Of a stretch of 21,994 bases of DNA, positions 9,293 to 16,262 are shown in pieces. Position 1 is the first letter of the stretch, and every line of letters begins with the position of its first letter. Both the position numbers and the translations under genes were made by a program. Below the pieces are notes generated by a model. It worked only from the letters and a program-made list of their open reading frames with translations. It was not told the origin of the DNA and ran no database searches. This stretch comes from Chara braunii (lineage: Eukaryota > Streptophyta > Charophyceae > Charales > Characeae): contig BFEA01000025.1 in NCBI GenBank assembly GCA_003427395.1, positions 1,755,980 through 1,777,973 on the forward strand. Direction: 5' to 3'.

Positions 9293-10208
9293 ACCTCACG
9301 CCCTGTGCTGCTTTCCGGTCGGAGTGTTTTGGTTCGCGGGGAGGGCCGGGACGAACAACAAAGATGGGGTGTGCCAAGGATTTTTGGGGGAAATTGAGTG
9401 TGGGGACACAGACAGAACTGAAATCCCCCGTGTTGGTCCGACTTTAGCGAGAAGGGATCCGTCGCCGCGCGGGTGGAGGGCAAAGGAAAAGGCGCGTGAG
9501 GGACTCACGGTGATGGGAAATTCAATCCAAAAAGTATCGTTGTACTTCCGAGCGAGCCGTTCGCCTACATTTCCAACGAAAGGGGGAGGGTACGTACGTA
9601 GTATCCCGTTTTCGAACGAGGTCTCGTCGGCGTTCACTACACAACTCCGAATCCGATGTGGAGGGTCTTAGTCGAGTGGCTCTTTCCTTGTGTTCGTCCT
9701 CGCCACGTGTGCGGTAATGGAAACCCTTGGCTCGGTAACGCTCAGTGCGGCGACAGTCGCTGCATAAGTGTTAGGCCAATGAGGCACCACTGCCGACCAC
9801 GGGATGACGATCAACTCGTTAAACGACAACAACAGGGAATAAGGTGGAAATTTGCCGGAAAATGTGTATCGACAATGACGAATCCCGGACCGACGAATCC
9901 TGAGCACCAGGTCTCAGGTGGAAAGTAATAGCGCTCGCCGATCTTAGCGACGGCTTCTCGTACGTCTCATTCACATACACGTGTCCTTTCCTCGTTGTAC
10001 GGGAAGGGGCGCGGCGGGGGCACAGGAAGTCGGCGCCCAGTCGGATTGGGGCAGTCAGTCCACATGTCCTTTCAGAATGCCGTACCCCCCTGCATGTATC
10101 TGGACTCTGGCTGAGTCCAAAAACATCGCGGGGGTAGGGCGTTTTCAGAACGCCCTACCCAAAATTTCATCAAATTTTGGCTGCAGAGTGGACTTTCAAT
10201 TTCGTACA
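9293..10208 (-). mobile_element. 5' LTR of element B (edges tentative)
   Basis: By position next to the primer binding site this should be the 5' LTR. Canonical TGT...ACA ends are found if the LTR is 9304-10208 (minus strand: TGTACGAAATTG ... AAGCAGCACA), but this leaves 11 bases to the primer site, more than usual. No second copy exists in the window to confirm the ends. The region has no gene. Open frames on both strands (for example 9296-9637 and 9656-9928) resemble nothing. Its left edge in element sense carries three hairpins (10101-10180). Confidence 0.55.
10101..10180. repeat. Three consecutive perfect hairpins
   Basis: TGGACTC at 10101-10107 pairs with 10113-10119 (5-nt loop). GGGTAGGGCGTT at 10132-10143 pairs with 10149-10160 (12-bp arms, 5-nt loop). 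CCAAAATTT at 10159-10167 pairs with 10172-10180 (9-bp arms, 4-nt loop). The second and third share two bases. The cluster lies 28-108 bases inside the inferred start of element B's LTR. Confidence 0.9.
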
Positions 10209-10415
10209 AAAAATAAAAAATGTCCGTTTTGACGAAATCGCTGTTCAGTTCACACGAACCTAAGTAGTGCTCTTGCCAGCATAAGCAGTAACGGCTTTTC
10301 GATTCAGGCCTGGGCTGGTAGTGAACGCGGCAGACGACTTTGAAAAGGCACAGGTACAGGTGCGCGAGCCTTGGAAGCTAGCTTAGTCTACTTAGGCTTG
10401 TGTAAAACTGGTGGT

Positions 10416-10607
10416 TTAAACCACTAGGTAGTACACGGCCCCAGCCTCGCAGTCCAAAACTTGTCGCCACAAGAAAATGAGGCCAACACGTCAAACGCTG
10501 GGCCTGCCATTGATAAATTGGATCGGCGGTCGCTTTTTCTCGTTTCGTGCTTCCAGAATTCAAGGTGTCAGGCCCTCGGCCCAGGTGCCCATGTACTGGT
10601 GGTTTAA
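10416..10607. mobile_element. MITE copy 1 with TTAA target duplication (piggyBac-like)
   Basis: The body 10420-10603 (184 bp) is flanked by TTAA at 10416-10419 and 10604-10607. The terminal inverted repeats are ACCACTAGGTAGTACACGG on the left and ACCACCAGTACATGGGC on the right (read inward). TTAA duplications are typical of piggyBac-type transposases. There is no coding sequence, so it is non-autonomous. The left flank makes GTGGTTTAAACCAC a 14-bp palindrome. The first 40 bases match MITE copy 2 (GTACACGGCCCCAGCC...GC(A)AG.AAAA). Confidence 0.8.
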
Positions 10608-11367
10608 ACTATAAACATGGGGGGGTGGGACAGCGAGGGGTATAATACAGGGGCGGTGAAAACGCTGAGACATTCCTGTACAACTCAGCCACATGAGATG
10701 GGGTTCCAGGTGCATGCACGATTTGCAGGCGGCAAATCTGGCCATGAAGACACTCAGAGTTTCCGACCAAAATAACGAATGTGTCAGTGCAGACAATCAG
10801 CACAAAAAGAAGCCTCAGAAGGACAGTAAACCCTAAACAACTGCACTGCAGACATCTGAAGCAAATATAAGATGGGATGATGATACAGTCTGAACTTCCA
10901 GGCAACTGGAATGTGAATGATGGTTCAGGTTTCCGTGAGCATTTCTCTGACAGGGCTACGGGTAGGCTAGTTTGCACATATAAAGAGTCAGGTTGGCCAG
11001 TGTTGCCTCCCTGCCCACTTCTTGTCAAAAGAGGGTGAAGGACAAACAGCCCATTAGATTTGGGAAATGATAAACCAACCCTGCCACGTGCAGGTGCGCA
11101 TCTTGCACTTGGATGTCTGCACATCCAGGTGTGCTCTGACAAGGCTTCCTCCTTCCCTATAACAATTTGCGAAAAGGAAAAAAGTCCATAAACCACCGCT
11201 ACCAAAGGGGAAATAACAGAGAAAGAAACCAAAAAAAAACACGCCTACCTAGAGGCCTTTTGTCTGGCCCCAGGGCTGCAACAGGGGTAGCAAAGAGTCA
11301 AATCCGTAAAATTCATATGATGGCGACCCAAGAGCCTCCTTGTCACACCTGTTAGTGGCAGTGGAGA
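10608..11367. other. Stretch without a recognised gene; contains a diverged repeat (11048-11165)
   Basis: A 207-codon open frame lies on the minus strand (11232-10609), ending at the MITE edge. It has a hydrophobic segment (FTVLLRLLFVLIVC) but no recognisable domain, and I do not call it a gene. The part 11048-11165 (ATTAGATTTGGGAAATGATA ... TTGGATGTCTGCACATCCAG) is a diverged relative of 11808-11990 (CTTAGGTTTGGGAAAGGACA ... GTGGACATCTGCACACCCCA). Confidence 0.45.
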
Positions 11368-11611
11368 TTACACCACCAGTACGTTTCCCAGCTAGAATCA
11401 AAGCCATGGATGGCATGCATGCTGCTGCGACTCTCGGGAAGTACCGGGGTGCTGTTTCATGGCACATCCATCCACGCAAAACGGGTCGCATGCGAGGCCC
11501 GTTTTGTCTGGATGGATATCCAGCGAAACGGCGCCCGGGTACTTCCCGAGAGCCACGGTAGCATGCACACTGACTTCGATTTTCTAGCTTGGAAACCTAC
11601 TGGTGATTTAA
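11368..11611. mobile_element. Foldback MITE of about 236 bp, nearly full-length hairpin
   Basis: Two arms of about 118 bp meet at the palindrome TCGCATGCGA (11486-11495). They include CTCTCGGGAAGTACC (11431-11445) against its complement at 11538-11552, and CAGCTAGAA against TTCTAGCTTG. The outer ends read ACCACCAGTACGTTTCC and, from the other side, ATCACCAGTAGGTTTCC, close to the ends of the TTAA MITEs in this window. The right flank is TTAA (11608-11611) and the left flank is TTAC (11368-11371), probably a mutated TTAA. It has no coding capacity. Confidence 0.8.
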
Positions 11612-11631
11612 CCTTACACTCTATGGAAGTT

Positions 11632-11713
11632 CATCCATTAAAATTGGAACGATACAGAGAAAATTAGCATGGCCCCTGCGCAAGAATGACATACATACAT
11701 CAAGAAATGGTCC
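11632..11713 (+). pseudogene. U6 snRNA retrocopy with poly-A tail
   Basis: From CATCCATTAAAATTGGAACG to ...GAAATGGTCC the sequence follows eukaryotic U6 snRNA. The ACAGAGA box is at 11654-11660 and the AGC triad at 11666-11668, inside TTAGCATGGCCCCTGCGCAA. U6 is the catalytic spliceosome RNA. Several bases differ from the usual form (AGAAAATT for AGAAGATT, AAGAATGAC for AAGGATGAC, ATACATACATC for ACGCATAAATC). The usual 5' stem-loop is missing or diverged, and instead of a Pol III T-run the end is followed by 20 A (11714-11733). This marks LINE-type reverse transcription of a U6 transcript, so it is a processed pseudogene. No USE/TATA promoter was seen upstream, where the foldback MITE ends 20 bases away. 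Confidence 0.92.
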
Positions 11714-11829
11714 AAAAAAAAAAAAAAAAAAAAGGAACTAAGAAGAGGAGGAAGAAGGAGGAGGTACTGTGAAGGTCCTCACAGGACATAAAGAACCTGT
11801 CCCTTAGGTTTGGGAAAGGACAACACTAA

Positions 11830-11914
11830 GTTAAATTTTCCAGCAGGTGTGGCTCCCCACCAATAGATTGGTGCAACACTGCAACTGGTTAAAAAAAAAA
11901 AAAAAAAAAAAAAA
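11830..11914 (+). mobile_element. SINE-like retroposon family F, copy 1 (3' end with A24)
   Basis: TTTTCCAGCAGGTGTGGCTC, then CCCACCAATAGATTGG, then GCAACTGGTT and 24 A (11891-11914). It shares TTTCCAGCAGGTG.(T/A/G)GCTCC and CCAATAGAT with copies 2 and 3 (14426-14567, 17273-17443). It interrupts a diverged repeat whose other copy lies at 11048-11165. Short direct repeats AACCTGT occur near 11799 and at the tail end but are too short to prove a target duplication. Confidence 0.6.
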
Positions 11915-12286
11915 CCTGTGAAGAATCATGCAGTGCCACGTGGACATCTGCACACCCCAGTGCATTCTGACAGCACACCTTATTCCAAAGAATTTTTTTT
12001 TTCAATTCAAGCCTTAGGGCCCTTTGTTGTGTTTCTTAGTACCGCTTCTCCCCCCAAATAATTTCCAGCTGGTTTTGAGTGGGGTACTGAGGGCCCTCTC
12101 AGGCTGGTGTCACCAGATTTTTAGGCCTTCTCCCTAATACAAAGACAGCCGTGGGTACGCATAGATATCCTGTTAAAGATCCCAATGCAGAGGGCAACAA
12201 GATGCAATCTTGGAAGAAAAAGTTGCGTCTCCAAGGCCATTGCGACTGGAAAAATATTGCCAATGGCAGGAAGTTCATAGTAGTTT

Positions 12287-12484
12287 TACCGTCTTCCCCC
12301 GAACACAACACAACCTCATCATGACTGACGCTTAGGACTGAAAAGACAACTAGTAGACATTCATGAGGAGGGTGTGTTAAATCACCATCATCAATGCACC
12401 CTCATCATGACTGTATAGGACTCGGAAAGATAGCTTGCATACATTCATGAGGAGGGTGGGTTGTGTTCAGGGGGGGAAGACGGT
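12287..12484. mobile_element. Compound foldback element: two hairpin units within outer inverted repeats
   Basis: The outer ends are inverted repeats: CCGTCTTCCCCCGAACACAA from 12289, and CCGTCTTCCCCCCCTGAACA read inward from 12483. Inside are two related units of about 65 bp, each closed by its own inverted ends: CAACCTCATCATGA (12311-12324) with TCATGAGGAGGGTG (12361-12374), and CACCCTCATCATGA (12397-12410) with TCATGAGGAGGGTG (12445-12458). Both units also share a TAGGACT...GAAA.GA core. There is no clear target duplication and no coding sequence. Confidence 0.75.
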
Positions 12485-12550
12485 CGTCCCATTCTAGGAG
12501 GGCCTCAGCTACCCATTTTTCTGATTTTGATGCCTTCCAACTGGAGTTTC

Positions 12551-12930
12551 TTTTTTTTTTGTTTTTTTTAAGTCTGTGGTGTTGTAGAGGCCAGTCACTG
12601 AGTGCACAGTGATCACCTGGAGCAGTAGGCCGTGGGTGTCCTGGAATATGAGACCACCTCCCATCCCATCCTCACGTCAATACTCCTAGCGCACCCCCTA
12701 CCCCACTATCCTACCTCAGTGTGACCAGCACTCAGGACCATTACCCTACCAATGGGCAGGTAACTTGGACCGAACAGCAGTGATAGGCACCAGGGCTGAT
12801 AGGTTGCCCAGCCCTGGTGGAAGCGGAAGCGGACGAGTCGAACGGGAACTTTGGACACCAGGCCCAGACAATCTACTACAGGCCCCAAGACACTCTGGGC
12901 CCTAGGTTCAGACAGGGTAGCACCCATTGA
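12551..12930 (-). mobile_element. Poly-A retroposon family R3, copy a (minus strand)
   Basis: On the minus strand the element ends in an A-rich tail (12569-12551 on this strand, T10-G-T8). It aligns along most of its length with copy b at 18265-18650: TTGTAGAGG.., ATGAGAC.CCTCCCA, AGCGCA.CCCTAC, TCCTACCT.AGT, ATAGGCA.C, CAGCCCTG, GAACGGG. Two diverged copies with the same tail define a SINE-like family. No clear Pol III boxes were seen. Confidence 0.65.
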
Positions 12931-13142
12931 AGCAGTCTTACCGTCCTTCCCCTAGCTTACCCAAGGCCAGGCGGAACTCGGACTGGCCTGAGCGACTTAT
13001 ACCCCTACCCTTACCCTAGGGTCTAAGCCTTATATAGCCACCAGACAGTTCTATCCGAATATCAGTAGGGACTCCGGCAGCCCTTACCTGTACCTACTGC
13101 AGATACTCGACCCCACCCAGTGACTAGACCCCCCCAGTCTGA
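12931..13142. other. Stretch without gene; TATA-like site and (C)CCCTA-rich segment
   Basis: It contains TACCCCTACCCTTACCCTAG (about 12998-13018), resembling scrambled plant telomere repeat on the C-rich strand, and CTTATATAGCC (about 13030), which could be a core promoter. No coding sequence is supported. Confidence 0.35.
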
Positions 13143-13350
13143 TAGTTGTGTAGTCCGCAATCTATGTGTATACCCGAAGGCTATGTATGCTCCGTGTATC
13201 TATGTATCAAGATGTAAAGACAGCACCATGTGTGGAAACTTGTGTATGTAGCCCGCAGGCCATGTATAATTCGCAAGCTATGTATATGCCCGAAGGCTGT
13301 GTGTGCTCTGTGAATCGATGTATCGAGATGTTTAGGCAGCATCATGTGTG
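13143..13350. repeat. Two tandem copies of a unit of about 100 bp
   Basis: CCCGAAGGCTATGTATGCTC (from about 13172) recurs as CCCGAAGGCTGTGTGTGCTC (from about 13289). Both are followed by GTG.AT(C)TATGTATC(A/G)AGATGT and CAGCA(C/T)CATGTGTG. In the minus sense they form the downstream body next to the tRNA-like head at 13385-13460. Confidence 0.75.
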
Positions 13351-13384
13351 TATATCGAAGAGAGAACGGGGTAAGCTGGACAAG

Positions 13385-13460
13385 GACCCCCCCAAGGTCC
13401 GAACCAGGCTCGAACCCGTGACCTTGTAACATGTAATCGAATGACTCTACCATGCGAATG
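13385..13460 (-). mobile_element. tRNA-derived SINE head with Pol III box A and box B
   Basis: The minus strand holds TGGTAGAGTCATT (box A-like, 13452-13440) and GGTTCGAGCC (box B, 13416-13407) at tRNA-like spacing, with ACAAGGTCACGGGTTCGAG leading into the T-loop. The T-arm stem has mismatches and no proper acceptor stem closes, so it is a tRNA-derived repeat and not a working tRNA gene. The tandem units at 13143-13350 lie downstream in the same sense. Confidence 0.7.
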
Positions 13461-13511
13461 ACTAGCGGAAATGGCACGAATGTGCGATATGCCAGACGCC
13501 ACCGCCTCCCT

Positions 13512-13538
13512 CCCCCCCCCCCCCCCCCCCCCCCCCCC
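13512..13538 (+). repeat. Homopolymer run of 27 C
   Basis: An unbroken C27 is preceded by CCTCCCT. It lies about 60 bases upstream (minus sense) of the tRNA-like box A. Runs this long are rare and its exact length may be a sequencing estimate. Confidence 0.95.
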
Positions 13539-13824
13539 TGTACCTTAACCACCCCGCCGCCTTCGCACCTGCTGTAGACGACGTCAGCAATTGGACGACT
13601 TCAAGACGACGGGGCAAACAACTGGTATGAGGACAAGAGCACCGGCAGACGTGGGAGACCATTGGAGATACAAGACAGAAGGGAACCTTCGTCAATAAGG
13701 AGCTCGCTTGATGTGAACGCGGATACGGGTACAACCCAAGGATACACTGGCATGTAGGAGATTCTACCGCCCTTCAATTGACCAACCTACCAGGACCTGC
13801 AATGGAAAAACCTGTAATGTGCTC

Positions 13825-13855
13825 AGGGTTTAGGGGTTAGGGGTTTGGGGGTTTG
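13825..13855 (+). repeat. Short degenerate telomere-like repeat
   Basis: AGGGTTTAGGGGTTAGGGG followed by TTTGGGGGTTT resembles a few diverged units of the plant-type repeat TTTAGGG. It is too short and irregular to be a chromosome end. Confidence 0.5.
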
Positions 13856-13859
13856 AGTA

Positions 13860-14425
13860 TACTCCCCAGAACCCCGGTATGACGAGGTGAGACCCACACG
13901 AGATCACGACATACTGGGAAGTAGGACATGTTTAAACCCCATGGATCAAGGAGGTGGTAGATAGGGTATAAGGTGAAGGGGTTTAAAGGACCTGAAGACA
14001 TTGATATAACAACAAAGAACAGGGGAGCTGCTGTACAAGGCTGGGCCGAATGATAAGGGGTGATGGGAGACACTGGCAGCTCCATGGGATGGAGGAGCCC
14101 CATACTGGGAAGTGATACGGCCACAGCCCATGAATTTGCAATCAGCAATCTTGACATTGATAGATGTATAACAGTGTGTAACAAGTCTCATACCCAAAGG
14201 GAGAAGTGAGGGAACGACTAGGTGGTGCGCCTGCATACACTGGAACCAGCAATAGGGGTTAGCACCTGGCTCCAAGATTTAGAAGATGTTATTGGCTATA
14301 GGACTCAGGTATGACACCAACTATTCCTGGCTGTTAGGTACACAACCGCTTCCCCTTTTTCCCAACAGGGGCAATGCAGATAGATGTCGCTGCAGTATGA
14401 AGTCTGTACAAACAAAAAACCACGA
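13860..14425. other. Stretch with no recognisable feature
   Basis: There are two overlapping minus-strand frames (115 and 109 codons, 14275-13837) without any domain. The block CATACTGGGAAGT occurs twice (about 13911 and 14102). I see no gene, RNA or element boundary. Confidence 0.4.
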
Positions 14426-14567
14426 TGTTTAGGGACGCTGGACCCGGTTTCCAGCAGGTGCTGCTCCCCACCAATAGATGGAGCCGCCCCGACAGTGCTA
14501 GTCGTGTCTGCTCTTATCAGCACCCCTAGCACCGCCTCGGGCTGTTTTTCTTATAAAAAAAAAAAAA
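14426..14567 (+). mobile_element. SINE-like retroposon family F, copy 2
   Basis: AGGGACGCTGGACCCGGTTT, then CCAGCAGGTGCTGCTCCCCA, then CCAATAGAT, and a 3' end of 13 A (14555-14567). It matches copy 3 at 17280 over the first 50 bases almost exactly (AGGGACACTGGACCCGGTTT) and shares the CCAATAGAT block with copy 1. The middle parts differ. Confidence 0.65.
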
Positions 14568-14865
14568 GAGCACCCAAGACCAACACCCCCAAGCAACCCA
14601 TGTGAAACCCAGAACCAACATACAACACCATGAACAACCCTTGGGTGGTGCGCAGGCAGTCTGTAATAGTACCATGCGTCAGCCCAAGGGAGTGTATGTC
14701 CAGCCGTGCAACGCCCTGCCGGTGTCCATGCGCAAAGTTGCAATTAAGTCTGCAGCCAGGCACCGGGTTTCCGAATGCGCGATTTTCCGCAATCTTTTTT
14801 GTGTATGGGGGCCTCGCATTATTCCACAATCATCTTTGTGAATGGGTATCTGTAATTAAGTCTGC
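14568..14865. other. Stretch with no recognisable gene
   Basis: Short frames on both strands only. The block AATTAAGTCTGCA occurs twice (14741 and 14853), which suggests an old duplication. Confidence 0.35.
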
Positions 14866-14960
14866 AAAGAACTACATCTCTTTTTTTTTTTTTTTTTTTT
14901 TCCAAGTTCGGGTTCATAGCCCTTCGCATTAAACTCATAGGACCGAAAGAACTACATCTC
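14866..14960 (-). mobile_element. Very short retroposon (65 bp) with perfect 15-bp target duplication
   Basis: AAAGAACTACATCTC at 14866-14880 is repeated exactly at 14946-14960. Between them lies T21 (14881-14901) followed by 44 bases. On the minus strand this is 44 nt of unique sequence (CGGTCCTATGAGTTTAATGC ...) with an A21 tail. A poly-A tail and a 15-bp duplication are the signature of LINE-driven retroposition. I could not identify the source RNA. It is not obviously a tRNA, and it may be a 5'-truncated transcript. Confidence 0.88.
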
Positions 14961-14999
14961 AGTCGAGGTTTGAGTTTCAAATTGCCAACAAAAAACACA

Positions 15000-15200
15000 A
15001 ATTGCAGTTCTGTCGTGGCGGCAGTTTGGACTACTCAAAAAGAGCAGAAATAGCGGGTTTTTTTTGCCATTTCTGAATTCAGGCCTTTTGCACAATGCAC
15101 ACCATTGCGGCCCTGCAGTTATGACATCCGTGCTTATTAGAAAGTGTCGCGCCTCTTTTATTGCCTTTTCAAGCCTCACCCGTGACTGACGTGCCACCAT
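15000..15200. repeat. Dispersed repeat R4, copy a
   Basis: CCTGCAGTTATGACATCCG and ATTGCCTTTTC match copy b (17445-17640: CCTGTAGTTATGACACCCG, ATTGCCTTTCC), with weaker similarity before them. It overlaps the inverted repeat 15144-15257. Confidence 0.55.
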
Positions 15201-15257
15201 GACTACGTGTCTTTTTTCCCTATTCGAAACTCTTTTTCGTTAAAAGAGGCGCGGCAC
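15144..15257. repeat. Inverted repeat with 17-bp ends (possible MITE)
   Basis: GTGTCGCGCCTCTTTTA at 15144-15160 faces TAAAAGAGGCGCGGCAC at 15241-15257, with 16 of 17 pairing. The body is 114 bp with no coding sequence. No target duplication is evident next to it. Confidence 0.65.
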
Positions 15258-15471
15258 CAGTACCTTCACCCAACATTTTTCCGACCCTCAAAATGCCCTA
15301 CGGGCCATAAACAAAACGAAGCCGCACAGTCCTTTTGGCTGGTGCCACCAGCCATCTTGCACCAGCAGCCCAACCCCTGAAATTCACGGCGCAGCTGCAT
15401 CGGACAGAACTGGCTGCCAGAGCTACACGTGATTTAAAATTTTGCATCAGCTAGTTTCTCGATTTTCTTTC

Positions 15472-16262
15472 AGAAAAAAGTGCAGACGTGGCAGCTCTCG
15501 AACTCGGATGCATTGGGCAAAAACAACGCGCCCAGATCCTGGTGATGACACCCTACAAGAAACCCTGAGGCAAGGGTGTCCCTTGGCCCCCATGTTGTTC
15601 GTTATCCAAATGGAAGTGGTTTTATCTTTGATTAGGAAACCTGCAGATACACACGGCCTTCATCTGCCGAATGGTGAGCAATGCAAGGCATCGGCCATGG
15701 CCGATGACCTCTTCGCCCTGTCTGTTAACACCAAAGATTCTCTAGCTCCCCTTGAGAGTTATCTTGACCTATACTCCAAGTTTTCAGGTGCCCTTAAACT
15801 GCAAGTACACGGCCCCAGCCTTGCAGAAAGTTTTTTGTTGCCGCAAGCAAAACTCGGAGTGGCCGCGCGGAGTGGGGCGCCATTGAAAAAAAATTAGTGT
15901 CCTCCGAAGTGGTGCGGGTTTCATGCTGGCACTCACGGGCCGATGTGTGGTGTACTGGTGCTTTAAGAGTTGTCTACTGCAATTGCCATTGATGGGACCC
16001 AATTGTCTGTTGATTGGGGTTTGAAATGCTACCCTGTGGGGGAGCGTGAACGGTTTCTGGGGGTGCAGGTGAGCATGTTGGACGGCAAGAAGACGACGAG
16101 CATACACGTGACCATGACAAAAAGGAGTGGAGCGATAAGGTCGCCCTGCCTGACCAACCTTTGCAGCGAGAAGGGTAGGGATAAATGCCCATTGAGCATG
16201 AGGTTGGTCGCTGCCGAGCTATACTGTGTATTAACCCATTGCCTTAACCCCTATCCAAAGCT
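15472..16262 (+). pseudogene. LINE reverse transcriptase, 3' half (motifs B to E and beyond), inverted relative to 5' half
   Basis: After a frame slip near 15540 the frame reads TLQETLRQGCPLAPMLFVIQ (RT motif B), then GLHLPNGEQCKASAMADDLF with MADD replacing the catalytic YADD box (about 15690-15710), and SKFSGALK. A MITE interrupts it at 15798-15962. The next frame gives GLKCYPVGERERFLGVQVS (the FLGV thumb motif), TKRSGAIRS and AAELYCVLTHCLNPYPK, the usual post-RT part of a plant-type non-LTR element. LINE RT makes cDNA at a nicked target. Frameshifts and the MITE show that it is dead. It ends abruptly at about 16262 against the oppositely oriented 5' half. Confidence 0.85.
15794..15966. mobile_element. 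MITE copy 2 with TTAA target duplication, inside the LINE
   Basis: The body 15798-15962 (165 bp) is flanked by TTAA at 15794-15797 and 15963-15966. The ends are ACTGCAAGTACACGG and, read inward from the right, AGCACCAGTACACC, related to MITE copy 1. LINE coding sequence is recognisable on both sides (SGALK before; AIAIDG and GLKCYPVGE after), so the inserted segment is defined by what it interrupts. Confidence 0.85.

Larger units (their letters stand above)
2131..10208 (-). mobile_element. Element B: old minus-strand Ty3/gypsy retrotransposon, truncated by element A and interrupted by block C
   Basis: On the minus strand the order is LTR, iMet-type primer binding site, gag, aspartic protease, linker, start of RT, which is the Ty3/gypsy order. 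The RT body, RNase H, integrase and 3' LTR are missing from the window because element A lies at the downstream end. About 3.9 kb of unrelated repeat-rich DNA (about 3230-7160) separates protease from linker. Stops, frameshifts and a damaged protease motif show that it is dead. The outer LTR edge (10208) is tentative. Confidence 0.8.

Noticed and set aside
9296-9928. Overlapping frames on both strands within the element B LTR
   Set aside because: They overlap each other on both strands, match no family, and lie where an LTR is expected next to the primer binding site.
10609-11232. 207-codon minus-strand open frame with one hydrophobic segment
   Set aside because: No motif was recognised. It ends at a MITE boundary and covers a dispersed repeat (11048-11165), so it is most likely a chance frame.
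13385-13460. Functional tRNA gene on the minus strand
   Set aside because: Box A and box B are present, but the T-arm stem has mismatches and no acceptor stem closes.
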